From NZWG01 sp964478995 (GTDB lineage: Bacteria; Fidelibacterota; Marinisomatia; Marinisomatales; UBA1611): DNA of 46,167 nt. Under the pieces are notes generated by a model. It was not told the DNA's origin. It saw only the letters and a program-made list of their open reading frames with translations, and searched no databases. Positions 1 through 8,813 of this stretch are shown one piece after another (positions within the stretch are counted from its first letter, which is position 1; every line of letters starts with the position of its first letter). Both the position numbers and the translations under genes were made by a program. The stretch spans positions 1 through 46,167 of the forward strand of contig CAYZJY010000004.1 in the NCBI GenBank assembly GCA_964478995.1, read 5' to 3'.

Positions 1-2
1 CA

Positions 3-1502
3 TACCAAGCCATTAGTGCATATAATGATAGATTGATCCATACTCCAAATATCGACCGCATTGCTGAAGAAGGTGCACTATTTACAAATTCCTGTGTGAC
101 GAACTCGATTTGCGCTCCTTCCAGAGCAACCATTCTAACAGGCAAGCATAACCATGTTAATGGTAAGATCGATAATCGTTCACCATTTGATACGACTCAA
201 ATGACATTTCCTCAATTGTTCCAACAGGCTGGATATCAGACAGCCATGTTCGGAAAACTACATTTTGGTAATAATCCAAAAGGTGTAGATGATTTCATGA
301 TCCTTCCTGGTCAGGGGCACTATGTGAACCCTGACTTCATTACTAACCATGGTGATACCACCATCACTGGCTATGTGACCAATATCATTACAGATCTAAC
401 ATTGGACTGGTTACAAAATAAAAGAGATGAAGAAAGACCATTTCTAATGATGTATCTACATAAAGCACCTCACAGACCCTGGTGGCCGGACCCAGAGAAG
501 TTTAAAGAATTTTCAAAAAAACAATTCCCTTTACCTGAGACATTATTTGATAATTATGAGAATAGAGGAACTGCGGCCAAAACTGCAGAGATGAATTTGC
601 TAAAGGATCTGAGGTATGGACATGACTCAAAGATCAGACCAGAGACCATGGCATCAATGAATGACATTGAACCATTTGTTCAGCCATATAACTGGGGCGG
701 ATCTGATGGCTTTACAACTTCCTATGTTCGGTTTAATGAACAGCAAAAGGCTATGTATGACCCAGTAATAGATTCAATAAACGTATGGTTCCAAACCAAT
801 TGGCCACAGATGACAACTAAAGAGAAAATGGAATGGAAATATCAGCGTTACATGCAAGACTATCTTGGATGCATCTCTTCTGTTGATGATAATTTGGGTC
901 GTGTTCTAGACTATTTAGATCAAAATGGGTTGGATGAGAATACAATTGTGATCTATACATCTGATCAAGGGTTTTACTTGGGTGAGCATGGTTGGTTTGA
1001 TAAACGATTCATTTATGACGAGTCCTTTAAAACGCCATTTTTAATTAGATGGCCCAATAAGATAAAGCCAGGGATAAAAAGAACTGAAATGGTACAAAAC
1101 TTGGATTTTGCACAAACGTTCCTAGATGCAGCCAATATCACTCAGCCAAGAGACATGCAGGGGCAGAGCATGCTGCCCTTGTTACTTGAAGAAGAGAAAG
1201 AATGGACAAGGGATGCTGTCTATTATCACTATTATGAATATCCATCCGTTCACATGGTCAAGAGACATTATGGTATCGTGACTGAAAAGTATAAATTGGC
1301 TCACTTTTATTACGATGTGGATGAATGGGAATTATATGATAGATATGCCGATCCAAGTGAAATGAATAATGTTTATGATGACCCAGCCTATAAAGAAATA
1401 GTAGAAACTCTCAAGGTTAGTTTGGCCGACCTCCGCCTAGAGTACAATGATTCGAAAGAATTAGATCAATACTATATTGAAAAATATCTCAGTCAGAGAT
1501 AA
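3..1502 (+). CDS. Type I sulfatase, 5' end cut by the window
   Basis: Formylglycine-dependent sulfatase that hydrolyses sulfate esters, probably of a polysaccharide or glycan. The reading frame is open from the first bases of the window, so the true start (and any signal peptide) lies upstream; the TTG at 33 is internal, because the frame reads YQAISAYNDRL before it. The sulfatase signature SICAPSRATILTG is present, and its Cys codon (111-113) would be the residue converted to formylglycine. Other family segments are GKLHFG, HKAPHRPW and YTSDQGFYLGEHGWFDK, which supply metal and sulfate ligands. The first Asp-Asp metal motif of the family would lie just outside the window. The substrate cannot be read from sequence. 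A perfect inverted repeat follows the stop, so transcription probably ends there. Choline-sulfatase or iduronate-sulfatase-like subfamilies are possible alternatives. Confidence 0.9.
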   Translation, partial: YQAISAYNDRLIHTPNIDRIAEEGALFTNSCVTNSICAPSRATILTGKHNHVNGKIDNRSPFDTTQMTFPQLFQQAGYQTAMFGKLHFGNNPKGVDDFMILPGQGHYVNPDFITNHGDTTITGYVTNIITDLTLDWLQNKRDEERPFLMMYLHKAPHRPWWPDPEKFKEFSKKQFPLPETLFDNYENRGTAAKTAEMNLLKDLRYGHDSKIRPETMASMNDIEPFVQPYNWGGSDGFTTSYVRFNEQQKAMYDPVIDSINVWFQTNWPQMTTKEKMEWKYQRYMQDYLGCISSVDDNLGRVLDYLDQNGLDENTIVIYTSDQGFYLGEHGWFDKRFIYDESFKTPFLIRWPNKIKPGIKRTEMVQNLDFAQTFLDAANITQPRDMQGQSMLPLLLEEEKEWTRDAVYYHYYEYPSVHMVKRHYGIVTEKYKLAHFYYDVDEWELYDRYADPSEMNNVYDDPAYKEIVETLKVSLADLRLEYNDSKELDQYYIEKYLSQR

Positions 1503-1526
1503 GTGCGTCCAATGTCCTATAACAAA

Positions 1527-1550
1527 AAACCCGCTAAAAGTAGCGGGTTT
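1527..1550. terminator. Hairpin terminator, probably bidirectional
   Basis: A perfect 10-base inverted repeat (aaacccgcta / tagcgggttt) with a 4-base loop lies 24 bases after the sulfatase stop. It carries A-rich sequence on one side and T-rich on the other, so it could terminate both the sulfatase on the plus strand and the tRNA on the minus strand. Confidence 0.8.
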
Positions 1551-1569
1551 CTGATTTGTGATTTACAAG

Positions 1570-1643
1570 TAGCGGAGGAGAGACTTGAACTCCCGACACC
1601 CGGATTATGATTCCGGTGCTCTAACCAGCTGAGCTACTCCGCC
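1570..1643 (-). tRNA. tRNA-Met (anticodon CAU), elongator type
   Basis: The minus strand folds as a 74-base cloverleaf: acceptor GGCGGAG pairs with CTCCGCT (first pair G-U), the D arm contains AGCTCAGCTGGTTAGAGC, the anticodon stem CCGGA/TCCGG holds loop ATCATAA with anticodon CAT, and the T loop is TTCAAGT. The first acceptor pair is G-U, not the C1-A72 mismatch of initiator tRNA, so elongator Met is favoured. A CAU tRNA modified to read Ile (AUA) cannot be wholly excluded. The 3' CCA is not encoded: the discriminator A is followed by CTT. Confidence 0.92.
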
Positions 1644-1783
1644 ATTAATTTGTTTTTTAAAGCCAGGAAAATTATGTGATACTTGCCTCTAAAACCAATG
1701 AGAAATAGGAATGGAATTTTCCCTTTATCTGACATTTCTTTCCCTTAATTTTTAGCATTACTATTCACAAATAGAGGATTGAA

Positions 1784-3121
1784 ATGTATTCAACGATAGA
1801 AGAGTTCATGGATGCTGTCAAGGTGAGAAATTCAGGTGAGGCTGAATTTCATCAGGCTGTTCACGAGGTTGTAGAGTCTTTATGGGATTTTTTAAAAGAT
1901 AATCCACATTATCTCCATGCAAGGATCCTTGATAGGGTAGTAGAGCCAGAGAGAGTTCTGCAGTTCAGGGTGCCTTGGAGAAATGACAAGGGTGATGTAG
2001 AGGTGAATCGTGGTTTCCGTGTTGAATTCAACTCGGCAATTGGTCCTTATAAGGGGGGCTTACGTTTTCATCCATCTGTGAATCTCTCCATTCTGAAGTT
2101 TCTTGGGTTTGAACAAGTTTTTAAGAATAGTCTTACTACTCTACCAATGGGTGGTGGAAAAGGTGGGTCTGACTTTGACCCTAAGGGAAAGTCAGATAAT
2201 GAGGTCATGAGTTTTTGTCAGAGTTTCATGACAGAACTTTGTAGACATATTGGACCTGATACTGATGTACCGGCAGGTGATATTGGCGTAGGCGGAAGAG
2301 AGATTGGTTTTCTCTTTGGTCAATATAAGAGAATTAGAAATGAATTTACTGGAGTATTGACTGGCAAAGGTCTCAACTGGGGTGGGTCGTTGATTCGTCC
2401 TGAGGCGACTGGATATGGATGTGTCTATTTTGCAGAGGAAATGCTCAAAAAAGTTGGTGATGGTTTTGATGGTAAGAATGTTGCCGTTTCAGGCTCGGGT
2501 AATGTTGCTCAATTTGCAACAGAGAAAGCAACTCAATTAGGGGCTAGGGTCATTACTCTATCTGATTCATCAGGCTCCATCCATGACGAGAATGGAATTG
2601 ATCCCGAAAAACTTGCTTGGGTAATGGATCTAAAAAATAATAGACGAGGCAGGATCAAGGACTATGCAGATGAGTTTAAGGTTAACTATTTAGAAGGTCA
2701 AAGACCATGGACTGTCCCATGCGATATTGCACTACCATGCGCTACTCAGAATGAGATAAATGGGGAGGATGCACAAATGCTTATATCTAATGGATGTAAG
2801 GTCATCTCAGAGGGTGCTAATATGCCTTCAGACCCTGATGCTGTAAATGCATTCCAAGACAGTGACATTCTATTTGGTCCTGGTAAGGCAGCAAATGCAG
2901 GCGGCGTTGCAACCAGTGGTCTTGAAATGAGTCAAAATAGCATGCGTTTAAATTGGACCAGAGAGGAAGTAGATGGCAAACTGCATCAGATCATGAAGGA
3001 CATACATGAGGCATGTGTTGAACATGGTCAAGAGAATGGTTCAGTGAATTATGTTAAAGGTGCAAATATCGCCGGATTTATCAAGGTTGCTGATGCGATG
3101 CTAGACCAAGGTGTTGTCTAG
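1784..3121 (+). CDS. gdhA: NADP-specific glutamate dehydrogenase
   Basis: Catalyses reductive amination of 2-oxoglutarate with ammonium and NADPH to L-glutamate (reversible), joining nitrogen assimilation to the TCA cycle. The 445-residue length matches the hexameric bacterial enzyme. The catalytic-lysine segment PMGGGKGGSDFDPKGKSD, the block DIGVGGREIGFLFGQYKR, and the Rossmann segment VAVSGSGNVAQFATEKA are all intact. Start ATG 1784 has a GAGG ribosome-binding site about ten bases upstream. It is a single gene: a tRNA on the other strand lies upstream, and a convergent gene ends 6 bases downstream with no visible terminator between them. NADP preference is inferred from similarity to the E. 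coli GdhA type, not from a tested motif. Confidence 0.96.
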   Translation: MYSTIEEFMDAVKVRNSGEAEFHQAVHEVVESLWDFLKDNPHYLHARILDRVVEPERVLQFRVPWRNDKGDVEVNRGFRVEFNSAIGPYKGGLRFHPSVNLSILKFLGFEQVFKNSLTTLPMGGGKGGSDFDPKGKSDNEVMSFCQSFMTELCRHIGPDTDVPAGDIGVGGREIGFLFGQYKRIRNEFTGVLTGKGLNWGGSLIRPEATGYGCVYFAEEMLKKVGDGFDGKNVAVSGSGNVAQFATEKATQLGARVITLSDSSGSIHDENGIDPEKLAWVMDLKNNRRGRIKDYADEFKVNYLEGQRPWTVPCDIALPCATQNEINGEDAQMLISNGCKVISEGANMPSDPDAVNAFQDSDILFGPGKAANAGGVATSGLEMSQNSMRLNWTREEVDGKLHQIMKDIHEACVEHGQENGSVNYVKGANIAGFIKVADAMLDQGVV

Positions 3122-3127
3122 GCAGGC

Positions 3128-6106
3128 TCATATGCCACTTGATTCTTCCTCATCCATGATGATCAATTCTTTATTCTCCATGGGTTGGTAGATCTCCCCT
3201 TTGCCTGTTGTACCATTCAAAGTGATGGTCATGGGCTCATCAAAATGATACCATTTAGTATACTTGTTTGATTTTTTCAAATGGTCATCGCGAAGCCATC
3301 CTAGGTCTAGTTGATCATCCTTATTCTTTGGATTCACTGTAAAATATGCCACATGTAGACTTGTAATGTTTTGGAAGAAATGACTACCAAATGAAGGGTC
3401 GATGGGGAGATCTTTCAACCCAACCTCAATAATTGCCTTCGCTTGAGATATCTCACGCCATTGAACCGGTATTCCTAGCCAAGGGTCTGCAGAGCCCCAA
3501 CGTCCAGGACCACATATTACGTATTGTTTTTTATTTTTGAATTTTTTATTGAAGGAGGACACCTCTTTAGCAATGTCTTTTGTTTTACTAGGGTCAAATG
3601 TTTCTTCTTTGACAATGACCAGATCTCTTATGTCATCGATCATACCATCCCCCAAGGTGACACTACTTTTGCAAAATCTTGCCTTTGATTCAATCTTTTC
3701 ATCTTTTGACGATCGATGAAGGCCTGTCACGACCATGGGTTTGATCTGTAATAAGCAAAATTCAGGTTTCTTTTCTTCATGCATGTTAACCGCAAATTCT
3801 ATCTCTACTGGACAGCCTAATGCCTTTTTTCCTAGAGAGAGCACCTCTTTTGCTAGTTTGGAGAAGGGGATCGAATTCCATTTCAAGATGGGAGCAAAAG
3901 AGATAATGCGTGATCCAGATGTGGATAGCGAGTCTCTTATTGTACCATCGTCATGAGAAATGACGCTCCCCGACCATTTGAGTGAACCATCGTCTTCTGC
4001 TTGTTTTAGGTCATACAGTAGTAGATCATCTTTACTTTGGTCTTTTGCCTTAAGTGGTAAGGCGTAGAATTCATTCTGTGAACTTTGTTTGGTTGACTTG
4101 ATCGAATAGAATTGAGGGAGTATGGTAGGATATTCTGGTGATATTCTAAGGCATTTTTCGCCATCAACGATGGTTCTCCCAAAACCTAAGGCAAGGTAGG
4201 CAACACCCTCATCACGCTTCATGTACGAAACCGGGTAGTAATTGATGCTTTGTAACACTCCACTAAATGTAGGATAGAATCGTTTACCCTGATATGGCTG
4301 TCCAACTACTTCCTGTATCAAAATAGCCATTTTTTCTTCTTGAATTCTATGGGCAGTATTATCCAATAAAGATCTTGCCTCGCCTTTGAATGTTGATGAG
4401 AAAACCTTTTTTATGGCTTGGGTCAATTCATTCAGTCTTTTTTTAGCAGATCTTGAATTATTTGCTAACATGTATGTTTCGTATGTTCCTGATAGTGGTT
4501 GGTATTGTGAGTCCTCTAATAAACTAGATGAACGTACCGCCAAGGGATATGTATTATCTTTGATGAAAACTTCCAATTTTAAAGTTAGGTCTATGGATAG
4601 TCTTGCCTTCATGAAGGTCTTTTCTAATTTTTTATCATCAGTGCCTAGTAGTGCAATCTCCCATAGTTGATTATCCTTCATGAATTGATCGAATTCATTT
4701 GTACCTATGACGGCACATTTTGGGACTCGGATATTTATATCCTTGAATTTTGATTTTACACCTGAATTATTGATCATTGATCGTGCAAATCCAAGTCCAC
4801 GTGCCTTTCCACCCAATGATCCACCGCAAAGTCTGAAAAATTCTGACCTATCTCTATCGAATCTCGAAGATGCATAGTCCAATACCCGTTCCTTTGATTC
4901 CTCTTTATTTGAATAAAGGAGTTTTAGTAAATATGACCTTAGGGATTCACCATCTTTAAATTCATGTGCGAATACTTGTCGAAGTTTAGATGCAAGTCCA
5001 AATTCTGTTCTTGCTGCGAGCCAGTTTGAAAAATGGTGGCTACTGGCATGGTGGAGCAATGATTCTACAGGTATGGTTTCTATTCCTTGGACAAACTCTT
5101 CTATGGTAGTTGCTCTTTCAACTTCTTTTTGGTCGGGGAGTCTAAATATGAAATCACCAAAACCAAAATTATTGATCATGAATTCACGAAGGTCATTGAG
5201 GAGTGTAGGTGACTCCTTATGTAAAAAGTTTGATTTTACCTCATCTGCCATCTTCTCATTTTCACTTTGGGTAGATTGAAGCAGGATCGGTATGGATGGG
5301 TCTATTTCCCTAGCCCATTTTGCGAAATCAAGTCCAGCCTCTGAATATTTAATCCCTTTTCTAGGAAATCGAATATCAGAGATGATTCCTATCATGTTAT
5401 CTTTATATTGTTTAAAGAATTTTTGAGCAGTTTCATAGTTCGGTGTTAATAGTATCTTAGGTCGTCCTCTCAAATGTAGCAGTCTTCTTGATTGACTAAG
5501 GCTACGATTTACAAGGTTCTTTGTTTGGTACATGATCTCTTTATATATGAGTGGTAATAAAACAGAATACATTCTAGGGGAATCTTCTATCAGTAGGATC
5601 GAGCGAACATTTCCATTTGTAATGTCTTGTTTGGCATTTTTCCTATCTTCAATATATTTGATGATGGCAGGAAAAACACTTGCATCACCTGACCATATAA
5701 ATACCCTATTAATAGACTTTGGAGATATCTCATTAGGTAATTGTTTAAGTTCTGTTTCATCGAAAGAGAGTAATATGACAGGTTTTTTTGGGTATGATTC
5801 TTTAATTTTTTTCCCTAACGAGATCGGATCTTGGTCTTCGATCCTCAGCATGAGAATGATAAGGTCAAATTTTTTCTTTTTTATGATCCTCATTGCCTGT
5901 TGGCCAGTGGAAACTCTTGTGACTCTTGGAGCATAATGAAAATTCATTCCTATGTATTCCGTAAGAATTTGCTCGGTCAGGTGTCCATCTTCCTCCAAGA
6001 TGAAAGCGTCATAAGGGCTTGCAACGAGTAAGATCTCATGGACTCTATGCCCCATGAGGTCTTGAAAATCTATTTTGGTATTGTTTCCAACAAAAAAATC
6101 AGCCAT
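3128..6106 (-). CDS. Receiver-PPDK chimera: two receiver-like domains plus PEP/pyruvate-binding ATP-grasp domain
   Basis: Uncharacterised 992-residue soluble protein. Residues about 23-155 look like a receiver domain that has lost its phosphoacceptor (DLIILMLRIED where an Asp is usual). Residues about 168-315 form a second receiver domain with the expected residues: Glu174-Asp175, Asp244 in IISDIRFP, Ser/Thr278-279 and Lys297. Residues about 428-790 match the ATP-binding N-terminal domain of pyruvate phosphate dikinase / PEP synthase (GGSLGGKARG at 428-437, AVRSSSLLEDS at 523-533, LLQIKPMV near 785). The phosphohistidine and PEP-utilising domains of true PPDK/PpsA are absent. Instead the C-terminus has a conserved-looking block GPGRWGSADPWLGIPV (866-881). 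It is therefore unlikely to make PEP; phosphorelay-controlled nucleotide or phosphotransfer activity is a guess. No good ribosome-binding site is visible before ATG 6106. It diverges from pgk across a 171-base gap. Confidence 0.8.
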   Translation of the reverse strand: MADFFVGNNTKIDFQDLMGHRVHEILLVASPYDAFILEEDGHLTEQILTEYIGMNFHYAPRVTRVSTGQQAMRIIKKKKFDLIILMLRIEDQDPISLGKKIKESYPKKPVILLSFDETELKQLPNEISPKSINRVFIWSGDASVFPAIIKYIEDRKNAKQDITNGNVRSILLIEDSPRMYSVLLPLIYKEIMYQTKNLVNRSLSQSRRLLHLRGRPKILLTPNYETAQKFFKQYKDNMIGIISDIRFPRKGIKYSEAGLDFAKWAREIDPSIPILLQSTQSENEKMADEVKSNFLHKESPTLLNDLREFMINNFGFGDFIFRLPDQKEVERATTIEEFVQGIETIPVESLLHHASSHHFSNWLAARTEFGLASKLRQVFAHEFKDGESLRSYLLKLLYSNKEESKERVLDYASSRFDRDRSEFFRLCGGSLGGKARGLGFARSMINNSGVKSKFKDINIRVPKCAVIGTNEFDQFMKDNQLWEIALLGTDDKKLEKTFMKARLSIDLTLKLEVFIKDNTYPLAVRSSSLLEDSQYQPLSGTYETYMLANNSRSAKKRLNELTQAIKKVFSSTFKGEARSLLDNTAHRIQEEKMAILIQEVVGQPYQGKRFYPTFSGVLQSINYYPVSYMKRDEGVAYLALGFGRTIVDGEKCLRISPEYPTILPQFYSIKSTKQSSQNEFYALPLKAKDQSKDDLLLYDLKQAEDDGSLKWSGSVISHDDGTIRDSLSTSGSRIISFAPILKWNSIPFSKLAKEVLSLGKKALGCPVEIEFAVNMHEEKKPEFCLLQIKPMVVTGLHRSSKDEKIESKARFCKSSVTLGDGMIDDIRDLVIVKEETFDPSKTKDIAKEVSSFNKKFKNKKQYVICGPGRWGSADPWLGIPVQWREISQAKAIIEVGLKDLPIDPSFGSHFFQNITSLHVAYFTVNPKNKDDQLDLGWLRDDHLKKSNKYTKWYHFDEPMTITLNGTTGKGEIYQPMENKELIIMDEEESSGI

Positions 6107-6277
6107 GGGTAATGTTAACTAATGCTGAAAGAAAAATGCATTTTCTTTCAAACGACTTTGGGATGTAGATGTAAATAATCATAATTTACGGCTTATCTAA
6201 TGGCTTTTTTGACAAAAGATCTACTGACTATTCCATTTGTGGCGATGCCACCATTGAACACCATTTTTTAACTTTTA

Positions 6278-7465
6278 ATGATAAAGACACTTAAAGCCTT
6301 CGATCTTCTAGGGAAGAACATATTGATTCGTACTGATTTTAATGTCCCCATGGATGGAGAGAGAGTTGCGAATAATTTTAGAATAAAGGCAGCACTACCA
6401 ACTATAATGACCTGTCTGGATGCAGGTGCGGCTGTAGTGATCATGACGCACATGGGTAGGCCCAAGGGTAAGATCGTTGAAGACCTTAGCCTAATGCCAG
6501 TGGGAGAGGAATTGGCTGGACTTTTAGAAATGCCGATCAAATTCTCAGACAATTGCGTATCAACAGATGCCATTGATACGTCCATTAGTCTAAAACCAGG
6601 CGAGATCCATTTATTGGAAAATTTACGTTTTCATGATGGTGAGGAATCCAATTCCATGGAATTCTCCACGCAACTTGCAAGACATGGTCAAATATTCATC
6701 AATGATGCTTTTGGCACTGCACATAGGTCCCATGCTTCAAATATAGGTGTGATACCTCATTTCAAGAACGCAGGCATAGGTTGGTTAATGGATAAGGAAT
6801 TAAACTATTTAGAGAGATTCATGTCTAGGCCAAAAACTCCATTGACCCTTGTTCTAGGAGGAGCAAAAATAGATACCAAATTAGGATTGATCGATCAATT
6901 TCTAGATAAAGCTGATTATATTGTGATCGGTGGTGGGATGTCCTTCACCTTTTTAAAGGCAAAGGGAAAGAATGTAGGAGGTTCACTTGTTGATGATGCG
7001 ATGATATCGACAGCAAAGGCCATCATGAATAAGGCAAGGGTCAAAGGGGCAAAATTAGTTTTACCATCTGATGCACTTTGTGCCAGATCATTAAAAGATA
7101 ATACCCAGGAAGGACCTTTCCCCATTGAGGATATTCCTGATGACTTGATGGGATTAGATCTTGGTCCTGACTCCATTCATCGGTTTAATAGTATTTTAGG
7201 GAATTCAAAAACCATACTCTGGAATGGACCAATGGGCGTCTTTGAATTAGATGGATTTGAGTCTGGCACCAGAGACATGGCCATCCACCTCGTTAGTTGC
7301 GTTGCCAATGGATCAAAGGTCATTGTAGGCGGAGGTGATACGGCTGCGGCATTGGAAGGTTTTGGATTAATGAAGGAAATGACCCACGTATCTACAGGAG
7401 GCGGTGCTTCTTTGGAATTATTAAGTGGAAACCCATTGCCTGCAATAACTGCATTGGAGAGATAA
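6278..7465 (+). CDS. pgk: Phosphoglycerate kinase
   Basis: Glycolytic/gluconeogenic enzyme interconverting 1,3-bisphosphoglycerate + ADP and 3-phosphoglycerate + ATP. Its 395 residues are the normal monofunctional length. The N-terminal substrate motif ILIRTDFNVPMDGE, THMGRPKG, the block FINDAFGTAHRSHAS, the hinge segment LGGAKIDTKLGLI and the nucleotide loop VGGGDTAAALEGFG are all intact. Start ATG 6278 lacks a clear Shine-Dalgarno sequence. It is first in a pgk-tpiA-secG operon: tpiA follows 1 base after the stop. The 171 bases upstream hold the divergent promoter region shared with the receiver-PPDK gene. Confidence 0.97.
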   Translation: MIKTLKAFDLLGKNILIRTDFNVPMDGERVANNFRIKAALPTIMTCLDAGAAVVIMTHMGRPKGKIVEDLSLMPVGEELAGLLEMPIKFSDNCVSTDAIDTSISLKPGEIHLLENLRFHDGEESNSMEFSTQLARHGQIFINDAFGTAHRSHASNIGVIPHFKNAGIGWLMDKELNYLERFMSRPKTPLTLVLGGAKIDTKLGLIDQFLDKADYIVIGGGMSFTFLKAKGKNVGGSLVDDAMISTAKAIMNKARVKGAKLVLPSDALCARSLKDNTQEGPFPIEDIPDDLMGLDLGPDSIHRFNSILGNSKTILWNGPMGVFELDGFESGTRDMAIHLVSCVANGSKVIVGGGDTAAALEGFGLMKEMTHVSTGGGASLELLSGNPLPAITALER

Positions 7466-7466
7466 A

Positions 7467-8225
7467 ATGAAAAAAACACCCATAGTCGCGGGGAATTGGA
7501 AGATGCACAAACTTCCATCAGAAGGAACATCCTTTGTTGGTGAGGTGATGAACTTGGTTTTGGATATCAAATCTGTATCAGTTATCTTCGCGCCGCCGTT
7601 TACGGGGCTCTTTGAAATGAATGTTGAACCACCATTTCATGTTGCTGCACAGAATTGCCATTGGGAAGAGACAGGTGCATTTACTGGTGAGATATCGATT
7701 CCCATGATCAAAGATTGTGGAGCCAGTCATGTGATCGTCGGACATTCTGAGAGGCGACATGTCTTTGGTGAGACCAATGAGTGGATCAATAAGAAAATGA
7801 AGGCATTACTTACCCATGGGTTAAAGCCAATTCTATGCATAGGGGAAACTCTCGAGCAAAGAGAATCTGGCTCAACTGAACTTGTTATAAAAGAGCAATT
7901 GGAAAAAGGGTTTTCTTCGATCAATGACATTGATAATTGCATTATTGCCTATGAACCGGTATGGGCAATAGGTACTGGTATTACGGCAAATATGGAGCAG
8001 GTGGAAATGGCCCATGAGTTAATTCGGGAGATCATTGGTGAAGATCATGACGGTAGCAATGATATGCACATTTTATATGGTGGCTCTGTAAATTCAGGGA
8101 ATGCAGAAGACCTAATTCAGATAGAAGGGGTTGATGGATTTTTAATTGGAGGTGCAAGTTTGGATGCTAGTTCATTTGCATCGATAATAAGAACTGTTGA
8201 AGAAGTTCAGGAGAATATAAAATGA
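7467..8225 (+). CDS. tpiA: Triosephosphate isomerase
   Basis: Interconverts dihydroxyacetone phosphate and glyceraldehyde-3-phosphate. The 252 residues form a standard TIM barrel with the catalytic set visible: Asn-Lys in AGNWKMHK near the N-terminus, the electrophilic His in VIVGHSERRHVFGE, the catalytic Glu in AYEPVWAIGTG, and the phosphate-binding loops YGGSVNSGNAEDL and GFLIGGASL. It begins 1 base after pgk and overlaps secG by an ATGA junction, so the three are almost surely co-transcribed and translationally coupled. Confidence 0.97.
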   Translation: MKKTPIVAGNWKMHKLPSEGTSFVGEVMNLVLDIKSVSVIFAPPFTGLFEMNVEPPFHVAAQNCHWEETGAFTGEISIPMIKDCGASHVIVGHSERRHVFGETNEWINKKMKALLTHGLKPILCIGETLEQRESGSTELVIKEQLEKGFSSINDIDNCIIAYEPVWAIGTGITANMEQVEMAHELIREIIGEDHDGSNDMHILYGGSVNSGNAEDLIQIEGVDGFLIGGASLDASSFASIIRTVEEVQENIK

Positions 8226-8569
8226 CAGGATTTTTAATAGTGATACATACAATTGTGAGTCTTCTACTCATTGCAGTTGTCCTAATGCAGGCCAGTCAAG
8301 GTGGTGGTCTATCAGGTACATTTGGTGGAAATGCTGCTAGTTCTGTGCTTGGTGGCCAGAACGCAGGAAATGTACTCAGTAGGGTAACAACTTGGCTTGC
8401 AACCTTATTTCTTGTTTTAGCGGTAATTATTAGCGTTCTAAGTGGCCCTGGTGATAGCAGTGGAACTTCATTGGTTAGGCAGGCTGCAGAAAATAGACCT
8501 GAGGTACCTGCTGTAAATGTCCCACCCGTTGATGGCGAGGCAACCTTGGATCTTGATGGAGGAGAATAA
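8222..8569 (+). CDS. secG: Protein translocase subunit SecG
   Basis: Small auxiliary subunit of the SecYEG inner-membrane channel. The 115 residues give two hydrophobic segments (about 4-22 and 50-70) separated by the Gly/Ser-rich SecG loop MQASQGGGLSGTFGG...SSVLGG, followed by a polar, acidic tail of about 40 residues. Start ATG overlaps the tpiA stop (ATGA). The pgk/tpiA/secG order occurs in many bacteria, which supports the assignment. A tRNA-Leu gene lies 58 bases downstream. Confidence 0.95.
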   Translation: MTGFLIVIHTIVSLLLIAVVLMQASQGGGLSGTFGGNAASSVLGGQNAGNVLSRVTTWLATLFLVLAVIISVLSGPGDSSGTSLVRQAAENRPEVPAVNVPPVDGEATLDLDGGE

Positions 8570-8627
8570 TAATATTTAATTAGCACTATTTTAGGATCAA
8601 CGTAGTTTGCAAAAGCCACAAGATCAT

Positions 8628-8714
8628 GCCGAAGTGGTGGAATTGGTAGACACGCATGCTTGAGGGGCATGTGGGGGAAACCCCGTGCCGGTTCGAGTCC
8701 GGCCTTCGGCACCA
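8628..8714 (+). tRNA. tRNA-Leu (anticodon GAG)
   Basis: An 87-base class II tRNA. Acceptor GCCGAAG pairs with CTTCGGC, the anticodon stem CATGC/GCATG encloses TTGAGGG (anticodon GAG), the long variable arm is GTGGGGGAAACCCCGT, and the T arm is GCCGGTTCGAGTCCGGC. The 3' CCA is encoded (8712-8714), unlike the tRNA-Met of this window. Confidence 0.97.
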
Positions 8715-8718
8715 ACAA

Positions 8719-8748
8719 AAAAGCCCAACATGTTGCGGGCTTTTTTTA
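8719..8748 (+). terminator. Rho-independent terminator after tRNA-Leu
   Basis: An AAGCCC ... GGGCTT stem with an additional inner pairing of AACA/TGTT is followed by seven T residues. It lies 5 bases after the tRNA CCA end and probably terminates the pgk-tpiA-secG-tRNA transcript. Confidence 0.85.
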
Positions 8749-8813
8749 TTTTTCAATCAGTTGACCAAGAGCTTGCAATAATTTAGATTCCGTTGCTAAA
8801 GAAGTCGCATCAC

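Noticed and set aside
3537..6031. Several plus-strand ORFs of 60-134 codons opposite the receiver-PPDK gene
   Set aside because: They lie wholly antisense to a long gene with clear domains, lack ribosome-binding sites and show no recognisable protein pattern.
8296..8718. A 140-codon minus-strand ORF covering secG and tRNA-Leu
   Set aside because: It runs across a tRNA gene on the opposite strand and encodes no known motif; this is the well-known spurious ORF type antisense to tRNA.
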